Numbered from the stretch's first letter, positions 35,265-47,269 are shown. The stretch: DNA of 64,000 nucleotides from Diplosphaera chodatii (GCA_032358165.1 JAALGY010000032.1:2976001-3040000); one strand, 5' to 3'. Numbers and translations: made by a program. The notes: generated from the letters alone by a model not told the origin.

Positions 35265-35757
35265 GTTGCCTCTGTTCACAGACTGCCTCCGCTACTGCGA
35301 CAGCCCGATCGACAGCTGCTCGCAGACGTCAGCGCACGGACAAACTACAGGATGTCAGAGTGGCTGCAATTTGAATCATGAAGATCGCCAACATCATAGC
35401 GTGAGGGTTCGATGCCTAAGCACAACCAGGTTGACAGGAAGTGCACTAGGTAGTTGTGTGCACACGTCTAGCAGAAATGGCAGGTGCTGGCAACGCAGCT
35501 GTGTGACATGGGGCCTTTCGAGGCATGCAGCTGGTGATGACCGGGTGAAGACCTTATGTCACATAGATAGTCACAAGCTGGCAGTTGGACTCGAGCACTA
35601 GCATGTGTCCGCCTCCGGGTTGCTTATTACATGCGGCTCTTCCATGAACAGGACTGCCGATGTTGCAGTTCCTCAGCATCTGGGTTTGCCGTTGTCAGGT
35701 CAACACACCACCGGGTAACATGACACATAGGCATTGCTGCAGGCCCGTCCGCGGTCC
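35265..35757. other. interval between membrane protein and prefoldin-4; no gene seen
   Basis: Both neighbours are on the minus strand. The right part is the prefoldin-4 3' flank and the left part is the promoter of the membrane-protein gene. No coding block is recognised. Confidence 0.4.
35627..35631 (-). terminator. TGTAA-type polyadenylation signal downstream of prefoldin-4
   Basis: On the minus strand this reads TGTAA, the usual poly(A) signal in chlorophyte algae, about 130 bases after the prefoldin-4 stop. Position and motif fit, but a five-base word is weak evidence by itself. Confidence 0.35.
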
Positions 35758-36117
35758 TTACTCCTCAAGATTGATCGAGTCGCCAAACTTGGCATACAGG
35801 ACTTTCTTCAGTTCGGCCATCTTGCCTTCTACCTCCTTCATCTGGGTCTTCAGGTTGTCAAGCTCCTGTTGGGCCTGTTCTGAGGCTGCTGCTATCTTCT
35901 CTTCGGCATCAGAAACTGGTGTCTGAACAAAACCCTCCCCCAAACTGAACATGACCTGATCGTCGTCCACCAACATCAGCTCGTTGCTGGCGTCCTCGAG
36001 GTCGTCCACATTCGACTGCTGTATAGACATCATCGCGTTGAGCTCGTGCAGCTGTGTGTTGAGCTTGCTAAAGGTGTTGATGTTCCGCTGATCCTCCGGT
36101 CCAAACTGCAGCGCCAT
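35758..36117 (-). CDS. PFDN4: prefoldin subunit 4
   Basis: Single-exon gene of 119 residues, full length for the family. Prefoldin is the hexameric cytosolic chaperone that passes unfolded actin and tubulin to the CCT chaperonin; subunit 4 is a beta-type subunit. The two long coiled-coil helices flank a hairpin core: 'INTFSKLNTQLHEL', 'DLEDASNELMLVDDDQVMFS', 'LGEGFVQTP', then 'LDNLKTQMKEVEGKMAELKK' and the near-invariant ending 'LYAKFGDSINLEE'. The ATG at 36115-36117 is the only sensible start. It is one of few genes here with no intron in the coding region. Confidence 0.95.
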   Translation of the reverse strand: MALQFGPEDQRNINTFSKLNTQLHELNAMMSIQQSNVDDLEDASNELMLVDDDQVMFSLGEGFVQTPVSDAEEKIAAASEQAQQELDNLKTQMKEVEGKMAELKKVLYAKFGDSINLEE

Positions 36118-36916
36118 GCCGGGGGAGTTGTGAGCATGAAGCCGTGGGGCCTTGCTGACGGCAGGAGCGGTCCTTGAGGCAGCTCAATGTCAGCACACCA
36201 TGCGGTGACAGCTGGTCAGCAGCCTGCAGTTCTGACACGACTGCCTTTGACAACTGCCACCCTGCTGCAGAATGGCACAGCGGCAGCCAACCGAAAGTAT
36301 GTGCAAGCTGGGCAAAGGTTCAGCGGAGGTGTATGTGAGTACAACAGAACGAAAGCAGGCGTGTCTGCTGCGACTGCGGCTTTCATCCGGCTCGTCGACG
36401 TTTGCTGATGATGGCCAAGCAGCGGGTTTTGCACGACAAGTGTTTGCCATGCTGCTGACTGGGACCAGCGTTCACCTTGTGTTTGCAGGTCTCATCAGTG
36501 AAGCCAGCTCGCGCTGCACGAAGTCGAAAGTGATGCAATCGCGTCGCAGTAGCATGCGACTGTCAGGTTAACAACTGCGACTGGGCGGATTGGCAAACAC
36601 GGGAACATGTGCAGCGCGTTCACACTACGGCCAGTGTTTAGTCAGGTGCAGGTAGTGTATAGGTGTCAGCGGGCGTGCCCTGGGGTGCAGCGGCAGCTCG
36701 CAGCGTCGCGGGACAGCAGGTATGGCGCCAGGCAACTGCACCGTACCTGGCCCGCCGCAGGCACCAGCTCGCAGCTCTGCACTAGTTTACTAAGTCGGCT
36801 GACAGCAGACTGGTTGTGTGCCAACCCCATCGGCGTCACTCGCATTGCCCTGCAGGTCTTTGCGGCGGAGGGTGTGCTCACACAGAGCGCCACTGGTACA
36901 GCCCGGGTCACTGCGA
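36118..36916. promoter_or_regulatory. divergent region between prefoldin-4 and raffinose synthase
   Basis: Prefoldin-4 (minus) and raffinose synthase (plus) diverge from this 0.8-kb interval. Open plus-strand frames beginning at 36272 and 36607 could hold upstream untranslated or extra 5' exons of the synthase, but nothing in them is conserved. Confidence 0.4.
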
Positions 36917-39900
36917 ATGGGGTCGATTGCAGCCACAGCCTCAGCACCCGCCAGCGATGTGGTCCGGGCGGACCCAGAGCAAATCCAGAAGACTGGGCCA
37001 GAACCCAGGGAGCTGCTTGCGGTCGAGGTGCAGGCTGGCTTGCTATCAGCAGCATAAGCCAGCATGCATGCACCTGTGTCCCCCTCACGAGAGCTGCAGT
37101 GGATGCTGGCGACCACTGGCCTGCGGTGGCTTCTGCCTGCACGACTGGGCCAGATCGGCAAACGGACATACACCCTCCAGTCGCTTCATGGTTTGCTCTA
37201 CAGGAGCGCAGCGGCAATGTCCTCATTGCCGACACACAGCTGCCAATTATCAGTCAGCTCAGCCGCCAGGCGTTCGTGTCAGAGAGGCAGCAGCACGGGC
37301 TCGTGCTGGGTTTCCGGAGTGCGGAAGGCGCCAAGTCCATGGTGGACACTGCCATTGGCAAGGTCCGCTCACATGTCATGGTGTCAGAAGGGTCTGCAGC
37401 TGTTCACGGCTGTGCCAAGCTGCACCTTCTCTCCAGGTTCGACAGTTGCGGCAAACGTTTGGCGTCAGTGGTGGGACCTGCTCGATGCTCTGCTGTGGTG
37501 CGGTGCGTGTGCAGGTGACATTCACACGGTTCCTGGCGGCAGCACGCAAGAAGCTCTGGTGGATGACGCCGGAGTGGGGCACGGAGCCAGGAGACCTGCC
37601 CCCAGAGACGCAGTTCCTGCTGCTGGAGCTCCAGGATGGCGGCCCCTACGCCATCCTGCTGCCGCTGATTGACAGCAGCACCTTCCGTGCCACCCTTCGA
37701 CCGCCCAGGTGTGTGACCACACTCTTTCTGATTACCTAAAATACTCATTCTTCCAATATCTCCGAACCGGTTCTACACATCTGGCAAGCTGTGCAGTTTC
37801 TGGCAAAACAGCAGGGCAGTGCTGCAGCACTGCGGTCGGCCATACAAAGGCTGTTAAATCGCTCACATCCTGCCCGCTCCTGGCAGTGTGAGCAGCGTCA
37901 GCTGCCGGTGTGCTTCTGGAAGTTCTCCATTGTGAGGTTCGCAGTGAACGCGGGGATGGATTTAAACCGCACGATGAATGTGTCCACCTCCGTCTTTAGC
38001 CGCTTGGCCACGTACTCGCTCGGCAGCAGCTCCATGCCGGAGCCCTTGGGCTTCATTGCGAACAGCAGCTGCGTGCGCTCATCACCGTGCTGCAGCAAGA
38101 CCACACATCGCCTCGCGACGGTGTTGGTACATCGAGTAACACTTCGTGCCAGCACGCACTGTGAGCAGCTTTTGACCACGGCGGCAGCACCTGGGGTGTC
38201 AGCACGAAGGTTGCGGCGGGCGTGCCAGCGCCCGCTGCAGCAGCCTTTGACGCCATGTCCACGCGATAGCCGAACAGGAAGAAGCACGCCTCCCGGAAGT
38301 TGACGATCTGGCGGTTGAACACCTCCTTGAGGCGCGCCTCCCGCTTTTCTGCCTCCGCCAGCTGCATGCAGTCGGTCAGCAGGTGCAGCTGGCAACACAT
38401 GTGTGGGAGGTTTGGACCTAATATCGAGAAGCTGTCCAGTTTTCCTTTGTGGAGGCGGCTCTGGCAGGCACCTTGCGCTTGACAATGGTGACTTCAGCGT
38501 CGGCTAGCGCCTTGGCCATGCCGGGCTGGGCACCAGGTGCTGCGGGAAGGGCCTCTGCATCGGGCTGCTGCTGTTGCTGCTGCTGCTCCATCTGCTGCAG
38601 CTGTGTCCGCAACGCCTGCGTCAGCACAGTAAGAATTTTAGGCTTTGAATGAGTGGCATTGCTGCAGTGGCCGTGCGCTGCGTCCATCCCATGCTTGAGT
38701 AGCAGAGAATTGATTTCCGCAACACCTTGTTCTCAGCCTCCAGCTCAGCAAGATGTGTGTCTGCGAGCTGACGCTGCGCCTCGGCCTCCGGGTTGCGCAC
38801 ATAGTGCAGCACGCGCGTGGTTTCGGGGTTGAATTCGCCCCTGCCCAGGCGCGCCTGTGCAGATGTCCTGCTGTTGGGGTGCCAACAGCTGTGCATGTCT
38901 GCAGCAGCGCCACAGGCAGGCTAGGCATTGTCAGAACAAGCATAGCCGCTTGTGCTGTGATACCTGCATGCTTGCGACCTGCTCGCTCAGGCGCTCGGCC
39001 TCTGCCTCGAGGCTTCGTGCAGCCGCCTCAGCAGCCTGTACGCGCTGCCGTTCTGCTGCAGCCTCTGCCTGCTGAGAGCTGAGCTCCTCGCCCTTGGCCT
39101 TCAGCGCAGCCTCGGCCTGAATTGCACGCATCGTGTGGGCTATTGGGTTCAGCACAATGCATGGAACCTAGGCACGGGATGTCAGCATCAACTCGATGCT
39201 GTGCAGCAGGCAAGATGGTACGCCGCGGCCCACCACTGAGTCTTTAGCTCACCAGGTTCAGCTCCTTTTGGAGCGCCTGCAGCGCTCCTTCCAGCGCTTG
39301 TGTGCGCGCTGCACCCAAAGCACCGCCATTCTCCACATCAGAGCCTACAGCACATTGGTGAAGGCCAGTAAAACCCTTGCAGCACGAGATGAGGCTCATG
39401 GTGAATGTAGCCAGAGTGACTGCCACGGAGGTCTTGGCGGTCACACACTGGTCAGAACGGGGTGCGCACGGGCTGCGTCCTGCTGGTAGGAGGCCAAGAT
39501 GCGCTTCAGGCCGTCTCGCTCCTTGCCCAGCACTGCCAGCTGCCGCTCCAGCCGTGCTGCGGCCGCGTCAGCTCCATCGCGGGCCGCGTGCGCCGCTGCA
39601 ACCGCCCCCTCGTGCTCCTGCTGCCGTGCCTCTGCTGCCTGCAGTTGACCTGCCATCGGACAGCGGCGGGTGGCTGTCACCGTGGACAGTGCGATGCGTA
39701 ACCTGTCATTATAGCAGGTCATATGTGCTTGTGCTGGTAGCAGCGCAGCCCCACCTTGCAGGCTGTTGGCTGCTGCAGTCGCTTGCGCCAGTCGCTCGTT
39801 CTGGCTGAGGGTATCCTTCTGCAGCTGCTGCAGCCGGTGCAGCAGGTCCTCTGGCTTCTGGACGTCTGCTGCGCCCTGCACATGCCGGATAGGATTTGAC

Positions 39901-42900
39901 CTCAGTGATTTGAGAGGGTGAAAGGGCAAGTCGTGTGAACTGATTCGGGCAGAGCCTATCACCATGGCAGATCAGGCTCTGAAGGATGCGCACCTTGTAG
40001 AACTCCTGCCAGTGAGCCAGCTGTGCCTGCAGCGCTGAGACATCTGCCTTGGCATCATTGGCGGCTGCTAGTGCAGCCTCGGCACGCTGCGCCCGCTGCT
40101 GCTCGGCATGCAGCTTCTCCTTGAGGATCTCAGCATTGCTGACATACTCTTTGAGCCGCTGCGCCTCGCGGACGAGCTGCTCTGATGCTGCCAGCTCCTC
40201 CCGCAGGTTCCGCAGTTCCTGTCACAGAACATGGATACAGTGTTGCGCACTGCCACTGGCTTAGTCAGACCTGAGACTGCTCTGTGCACTGCCACTGGCT
40301 TATTCAGCACTGAGATTGCTCTGGAAACTGGCAGTAGTTGAGCTGGGGTGAAGTCAGGGTGTCTGACCTCATCGTTGCTGCTGTTGGCTGCGAGGCTCTC
40401 GGCAGCCGTTGCCCGCTGCTCAGCTGCTGCAGCGCGCTGCACTGCCTCTGACTTGGCCGCATTGGCTTCAGTTGCCACCTCGTGCGCTCCATCAAGCTGC
40501 TGCTGCAGCTGAGTGCAAAGCTGCGCACTGGCCGCAGCCTGCTGCTGAGCTTGGTGCAGGTCCTGCTCGTGCCGTCGCCGCTGCTCTTCAGACTCCTCAT
40601 GCTGATGGCGCAGCTGCTGCTGCAGCTGGTCCAGCTTCTCCTGCAGTTGCTGGGCTGGCACGCCATCTCCCTGTGTGTGTCTGCTGGTGGCGTCGGCGGC
40701 AGGGCTGGGCCGATGCTCAGCTGACTGAGATTGCTGACGCTGCTTGCTGCCTTCAAGCTGTCTCGTCAGCTCGGCTGTCTGCCTGTACTCAGCCTCCAGA
40801 GCTGCCTGCAGTTTCCGGCGTTCCTGTGCAGCCTGGTTGCTCTGGGCCTCGCTCAGAGCTGCCAGCCTGCTGTTCTCGGCCTGCACCGAGATCGTGTTGG
40901 TTGCTCAATTCCGTAGATTTCCTAAATATACACTAGCCATGGAGGTAATCATGCTGGTGTTACCTGCAGCGCCGTGTGCTGCAGCTCAGCTGTCTGCAAT
41001 CGCGAAGCCTGCTGTTGTGTACGCTCCTGTAGCTGCACGAGATCTCTCTGCAGAGCATGTGCTCGGCTGCCACGCTCTGCGAAGAATGCCAGCATGTCTG
41101 CTGGTGATGCATCTGCGTCAGCCTCTGTGCTCAGCTGCACAGCTGCCAGGGGACCGAAGTCAGACATGCGACGACGCTTCTCGCCAACTTGCGTGGGAAG
41201 CTCCTCCATCGCCGATGACAAATTTGGTCTAGTGGCTGTGATTGCTCAACGAGTCAATTTAGATGTTGTGATTCGAACTTGAGTTATGTCCCGTGCGAGT
41301 CTCTGCCAGCTCTGCATTGTTGCATGCAAGCTACGTCGTAAGAACCCACTATCAATTCTCGAAAGCTACTGCGTTGTACACGAGAAGCAAGCTATTGACT
41401 TGGGGTTGTCGCCTATATGTTGCCAGTCCCTGGGTGAGGGGATTCGCAACCAGCTTCTCAGGAAAGGGTTCCGACTCTCCTCTGATTGGCATCTGGGTAG
41501 AAACTCACCAAGTATGGGGCAGATCTGGCAATATGTTTGCAACTGACGTACATCCGTCTTTTGCAGCGTGGAGGACGCAGAGAAGCTGTTGCTGCGGATA
41601 GAGTCGGGCGATGACAGCGTGCTGGGAGAGCGCTGGCAGTCGGCGCTGTATGTGGCAGCAGGGAGTGACCCCTTCGAGCTGGTGGACTCTGCGGTCGCTG
41701 CTGCGGCTGCAATTTCTGGTGATGCCAAGCCGCGGACGGAGAAGCATTTGCCGCCCACATTGGATGTGTTTGGCTGGTGCACATGGGACGCTTTCTACAG
41801 CCGAGTGTCTGCACAAGGTGACCCTCTCTCAGATGCAACTGTGTTTGCCGAGGAACACCATCACCCGTCTGTGACTTGTGCGTGTCAGCAAGCATACAGA
41901 GGCAAGGCCACCATCGCACGGCCTGCTGCGGTAATGGGAGGTTGGCCTGCTGGCCACAGTGGCAGGTGGTGAACGTTTGATCGTGTGTGCTGCAGGGCTG
42001 CACCAGGGGCTGGAGTCCCTGGTGGAGGGGGGCGTGCCGCCGCGCTTCCTCATCATCGACGACGGCTGGCAAAACACAGATGTGGACAAGCGCTTCCGCA
42101 CGCCGCCCACCTCGCGCTCCATGCCCAAGATGAAGCAACTGCAGGACGCCAGCGACGAGTACTTTGGCGCTGAGATCGAGGTGCTGGCGGACGCAAAGAA
42201 GGACATCCCGCCCTCATCCTCCGCTGGTGCGCTGGTGGTCTGTGGTCTGTCACGGTGGCTCCAGCCTGAACAGCCCAAAGCATAATATCGGAATTATGCA
42301 GTGGCGAGGGGTGTTGGTTTAGAGGCATGCATTCGTTTTTGCATTGCAAACATGCTTGGTGAACACCCCGCAAAGGGCAACTGTGCGCACCCGCTAGAGG
42401 GCTTTTCAGCATGCATCGTCTCTGTTCTGCAGGCCTGGCGCTGAAGGCGCTGACAGACAATGAGGGGCGGCCATACCACGCCAACATCCGCCACAACAAG
42501 CGGCGTGAGAAGGGCAAGTGGCTGGCGGAGACCGTGAAGGAGACGATGACCAGCATCTCCATGAACGAGGACCTGTACGACTCGGATGACGAGATGCTGC
42601 CTCCGTCCGCATTGCGGAAGCGCAACCGCAGCTCCATGGTAGGTCCTGTGCCATTCGGCATGGGCAGCAAGCGTATGCACTGTGCCTTCTGCGTGCTGTC
42701 TGAACCGGGGACAGAACGCACGTCCCTCTGTTGCTTGCGCAGGACGCCTCGGGGGACGGCGCCTTTGGCAGCTCGGAGGATGGCAGCGGCAACGCTCCGA
42801 CGCCCGGCAAGAAGCCGGCCATGGAGCAGCTGGTGCGCTCCAAGTCGCGTTCGCCGACGGGCACCCTGGCGGCTGACGAGGAGCGGGCGGACCTAGCACA

Positions 42901-45900
42901 GAGCAGCGGCAGCACCGCCGTGCAGCGCCACCACATCCGGTGGCCCGGGCAACGAGTCGTTGGTCCCATTATCGGGTGTGTGTGGTTGGCCATTTGAAGG
43001 CTTGCACATCATCGGGCAAAGACCTGTGCACAGCCCCTGACCACCAGGCACCGAATGTGGTGCTGCCGTTCCTTCGGCAATCTGAATGGCAAGCGCGTCT
43101 AGCATAGGGTGAAGCGACTGCACGCTCGCTGACACATTCTATGCTGTGCAGACTGATCGTCGCCATCTTCCAGCGGCTGGCGGGGCTGTCAATGGGTCTG
43201 CTGGAGGTGGGGCTGCTCAAGTTCTATCAGTGGGTGGTGGACACTGCGCCCCCGGAGAGCTGGTCCGTGCGCACCTTCACCTACCTTGCCACGGGCCCCT
43301 TCAGGTGCGCCACCATGTGACAAGCTCTGGTGGCCGTATATGTGTGTTAATATGTCACTGCACAATTGATTGGTGCCCTGAGCCTGGCCTTGCGTCCACA
43401 GGGAGATGCTGCTCGAGTTCTACGCAGCGTCCGGCGACTTCACGCGGCGGCTGACATCCGTCAAAGCCAACTCGAAGTTCTCATCTCCAGCCGCTGGTCC
43501 AGATGATCTGTACTCGGTGGGTGTCGACTGCAATGAGGCCCAACATGCGGTCTGAATGGATCAGGCACTGAGGTGTATCGGCCGAGAGAAAGGCGTCAGG
43601 TCAACGAGGATGCTCTGACGCTAAGCCTTCGGCAAATAATGCAGGGCGAGGAAGAGGACTTCAAGTCTGTGGTGACCAGCCTGCGAGCAAACTATGGGGT
43701 GGACTACATCTACTGCTGGCATGGCCTGCCGGCCTACTGGTCTGGCATCAGTGTGGAGGACCCAGGTGAGGTTCGGGATGCATGTTGTTTGTCACTGTCA
43801 GCTTGCTTGTCAAGTGCCAAGTACTGGCGGCAAACACATGTGTCGCTGCTTGACGTCTCGTGAGACACCACAGCACAGTGCTGAACAGGTTCGTTGTGTG
43901 TCTTGCCAGGGACATCCGTGTATGCCCCAGAGCTGGTGTTTGCAAAGGGCACTGATGGGCTGTACGAGATTGAGCCCAGCATGCGGTGGAACCCGGCAGT
44001 GGTTGCGGGCGTCGGCATGATGCCCGACCCAGCACCCCTGTACCGCGACATGCACTCCTACCTCGCATCCGCAGGTTTGTGACCATGCTGTCCCTTGTGA
44101 ATGGTCATGTCAAGTGCATAGATCTTTCAGGTTATAACAGGCGACGCCGAGTGCGCTCAGTATCACTAAACCTCAGTCTCAATTGTTGGAACAGTGGGAT
44201 GTCCAGCGGTGCGCTGTGCTGCCTGCAGGCATCAGCGGCGTGAAGGTGGACTGCCAGGCGGGCATCGGGCTGATGGGCAGCAAGCGCGGCGGCGGCCCAA
44301 GCGTGGCGGCCGCCTTCCACGGCGCCCTGGAGGACTCCATCCGCACCCACTTCCCCGGCAACCACGCCATCAACTGCATGGCGCACTCCACCGAGAACAT
44401 CTACCGGTGCGTGGTCCGGCACTTTATTCCCCTGTCTGTGTGCTGCGGCCTTGCTGTCGGACGTTGTCATGCTCTGCACAGCCATGCAACAACCAGCATG
44501 CAGCGCCTGTGTCCAGTTCAGTTGAATATGTCCCGCATGTAGTCCTCACACACTCGCATGTCCTGCTCAACACGTCTTTTCAGTTTGTTTTCATTGTAAG
44601 TACATGTGAGCATGTGGCTGCAGGTGGAGAGACACAGCAGTTGCACGGGCTTCAGACGACTTCTACCCGCGAGACCCAGCCAGCAGCACGCCTCACATAT
44701 CGGCCTGCGCCTTCCTCAGCCTCTTCCTGTCGCCACTCGTGCAGCCTGACTGGGATATGTTCCACAGGTGCCCATCCATCAGTCTCTGCGCACTGTCCAC
44801 GCTGCACTGTCATCAGACTGAATGGTTGCAGGCTGTCGCTGTTCATCATCAGGCTCACTCAAGAGCTTGTCCGTCACGATGCACCTGCAGTAAGCACCCA
44901 GCGGCGGTTTTGCACGCGATGGCGCGCGTGCTCAGCGGCGGCAGCATCTACGTCTCTGACTACCCCGGCCAGCATGATTTCGATGTGCGCTATTGTCCCC
45001 TTCGCACGAACCAGCAGACCACGAGGCAGCCTTCCTGGTGTACTATGTGCATCTGCAGTGACATCAAAGTGTCAGCACAGGCAGGGTGTCTGCCTGATGT
45101 GTGATCTTGTGATGCTTGCAGCTGCTGCGGCGGCTGGTGCTGGAGGATGGCAGCATCCTGCGGGCGCAGCTCCCGGGGCGGCCGACACGTGACTCACTGT
45201 TCAAAGATCCGCTGCGTGACAACAAGTCGCTGCTGAAGGTGTGCTGTCGGGTGCTAACTGCAGTGGCTGACTGGCAGTTTTTGTTGCCACTGTTGATATA
45301 TGTAGCTCAGCTAATCAGACCTCGGGACAGCCAAAGCAGCAGGTCAACTGGGCGATCTATGGGAACGCCGTTCCCCGAGCATCCTGGCTGTCGTGCTGCC
45401 GCAGGTGTGGAACACGAACAAGCACTCGGGGCTGGTGGGGGTGTTCCACCTGCAGGGCGCGGCCTGGTCCCGCCGCAAGCGACAGTTCCTGATCCACGAC
45501 CCGACGCCGCCGCCCCTCAGCACCACTGTGCGCGTCGCCGATGTGGAGCCCCTGCTCGCCGCCGGCTCGCCTGCTGACAAGTGGGCACCACTGAGTCAAC
45601 CGTCCTGGCTGCCGCGGTGGAGATTATGATTATGTCACCGATTGTCCAGTCAGCAGGGCCGTCACAATGTGTTGCAGGGGCCAACATCGTTGATATGCAA
45701 TGTTAATCACGGTGCGGGGGTTGTGCAGGTGGGTCGCATACGATGATGCGACGCAGCGGATGCAGCTGCTGGGCCGGGAGGACACCCTGCCGGTATGGGT
45801 TGAGGGTGAGTGTCCTGTGAAGCGGCCTGCACTCGGGTGGTTTCGTTCCTTTTGCTGCTCTCTACCTGCACAGAGTTTGCATGCTGCTCAGGCGATACTG

Positions 45901-46509
45901 GCCTCAGCAGCCGGCTGTGTGCACATTGCGAGCGGTCAAGTCTGTCATAGACTCTTGCAACCTGTCACGGCCTTCAAACTTTGCTGCCTGTGCAGCCGGC
46001 CGCAGCACAATCGTCACGATGGCAGCGGTGCAGCGGGCGTGTGGCGTCAATGTCGCGGCGGTGGGCCTGACCAACATGATGAACACGGGCGGTGCCGTGC
46101 AAGACTTCCAGCTCACAGCGGGCAGCAGCTCCAGCCGCAACGGCGATTCATCTGATGCCATGGCCCGCGTGCAGGTGCTCCAATTGTAGCATGCAAGCTA
46201 TTCAAGAATCCATTTGAGTACGTTTTGGGCATCAAGTACTCACCATTGGGCACAAGTCAGTGCTTCAAGCTGGAGTTGCAGTGGCTGTCGCCCTTCTGCT
46301 CGAATCTTGGCCTCAGCAGACATGTGTTGGTTGCTCTGTTGCAGGTCAAGGGCCATGGTGCGTTCCTGCTGTATGCCGATGCCGCGCCAAAGTGCATCAC
46401 AGTGGATGGTGGCGGCGTCGAGCACGCCTACGACAGTGCAAGTGGCAGCCTGACGATCACGCTGCCGCAGAGCAGCAAGCTGGACCACGATGTACATGTG
46501 CAATTTTGA
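36917..46509 (+). CDS. RFS: raffinose synthase / alkaline alpha-galactosidase (GH36, SIP1-type) with a host intron
   Basis: This is a GH36 enzyme of the raffinose-synthase/Sip1 group, which transfers galactose from galactinol to sucrose or hydrolyses such sugars. Exon 1 (ATG 36917) ends 'ELLAVE'. Exon 2 (37204-37362) has '[20 protein letters not shown]'. Exon 3 (37515-37708) has '[20 protein letters not shown]' and '[20 protein letters not shown]'. A 3,858-bp intron follows, and the frame resumes at 41567 with '[19 protein letters not shown]'. Later blocks are diagnostic: '[15 protein letters not shown]', '[14 protein letters not shown]', '[16 protein letters not shown]', '[13 protein letters not shown]', the nucleophile region 'GVKVDCQAG', '[12 protein letters not shown]', 'QPDWDMFHS' and '[17 protein letters not shown]'. 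A large insert between the DDGWQ and YCWHG blocks carries a low-complexity Ser/Asp segment and a hydrophobic stretch near 43.15-43.3 kb. The stop is at 46507-46509. The 5' start is tentative. Confidence 0.88.
37898..41209 (-). CDS. MAD1: spindle assembly checkpoint protein MAD1, nested in an intron
   Basis: MAD1 is the coiled-coil kinetochore scaffold that recruits and converts MAD2 in the spindle checkpoint. From the ATG at 41207-41209 ('[18 protein letters not shown]') about eleven exons encode heptad-rich coiled coil ('[20 protein letters not shown]', '[20 protein letters not shown]', '[19 protein letters not shown]'). Then comes '[11 protein letters not shown]', which fits the MAD2-interaction motif (K/R-phi-phi-x-phi-xxx-P; human 'KVLHMSLNP'). 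Downstream is '[20 protein letters not shown]' with the conserved RLK motif, 'LFGYRVDM', and the RWD-like C-terminal domain '[13 protein letters not shown]', '[16 protein letters not shown]' ending 'HTGS' at 37898. A poly-Gln run lies near 38.57 kb. The gene lies wholly inside the raffinose synthase intron on the opposite strand. Confidence 0.88.
40247..40324. repeat. 39-bp tandem duplication in a MAD1 intron
   Basis: Two adjacent 39-base copies (40247-40285 and 40286-40324) begin 'gcactgccactggctta' and differ at only a few positions. They lie between two coiled-coil exons of MAD1, in sequence read as intron. Confidence 0.7.
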
Positions 46510-47269
46510 CGACCAGGTCGGCCTCTGTACTGGTACACCGGGCCAGATGCTATTTCCGGAGGGCAAAGCGGCATTCTCTGCAGGCTATCGGGCATGGCCC
46601 TGGTTGCATTGTCTGCTGCATGAGTGACTCTGTTGTGCAGCAGCACTTACTGGCAATTGATTGAGCGGAAGATGTACAGCAGCACCGCATACGAGCCAAT
46701 GGCTTGTGGGCGTCTGTCGGAATGTTGGAAATGGGTATCTGGGATGAGTACCGTGTGCTGCGAGACAATTTGTTGTGTGCCATTGCGAGTCGTGTTCGTT
46801 CTGCCAAGTGCAGAACACTACACATCAACGAGTGCTGTGTGTGCTGGGGTAGCATGGTGTAACGAGTAAGAGAGCATATTCACACATCCACAACATGCTA
46901 ATATCCAAACACAAACGTTTGGCAGCTGGCAACGGGCTCTCATTTATGTACATCATGGCAGACCTCCTCACTTCAGCGACTTCAGGTACTCACGGGTTGG
47001 ATAAGCAAACCACCCGTTGACTGATGAAATACAAAGATGGAGAAGGACAGAGGTCGGTGACCTGCGCCCTGATAATGCTGCCAACACGGCCAGTCTGGCG
47101 TTCTTAACACCAACTGGCAGTATTGACGGCTCCCTGTGAGCACGCTCAAGCATGACTGCTCAGCAGGTAAGAGTGCCTGCATGCAAGTTATGCAACCTCC
47201 GAGGGATGGCACAGCAGCACGAAGCCGCCTGATATCCCTTATTTTATATTCCCTCAACTACCCTACGCC
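46510..47269. other. convergent interval after raffinose synthase
   Basis: Raffinose synthase ends at 46509 and an unidentified minus-strand gene ends at 47270. A plus-strand TGTAA near 46857 could be the synthase poly(A) signal. A minus-strand stretch at 46968-47018 reads 'VNGWFAYPTREYLKSLK' after a good acceptor and could be an alternative last exon of the neighbouring gene. Nothing else is recognised. Confidence 0.35.

Larger units (their letters stand above)
37709..41566 (+). other. raffinose synthase intron containing the antisense MAD1 gene
   Basis: The donor reads 'cccag|gtgtgt' at 37709 and the acceptor 'ttttgcag|cgtgg' ends at 41566. The upstream exon leaves two bases of a codon and the downstream exon supplies one, so the joined frame is intact. 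Raffinose synthase homology breaks exactly here, between '[10 protein letters not shown]' and '[15 protein letters not shown]', which are adjacent in plant enzymes. The intron is far longer than the others in this gene and contains all of MAD1. Confidence 0.82.

Noticed and set aside
37709..41566. Reading the raffinose synthase break as two separate genes or a misassembly
   Set aside because: The splice phase matches exactly across the gap, the conserved blocks on both sides are adjacent in plant enzymes, and MAD1 is complete with room at both ends. Misassembly cannot be fully excluded without reads.
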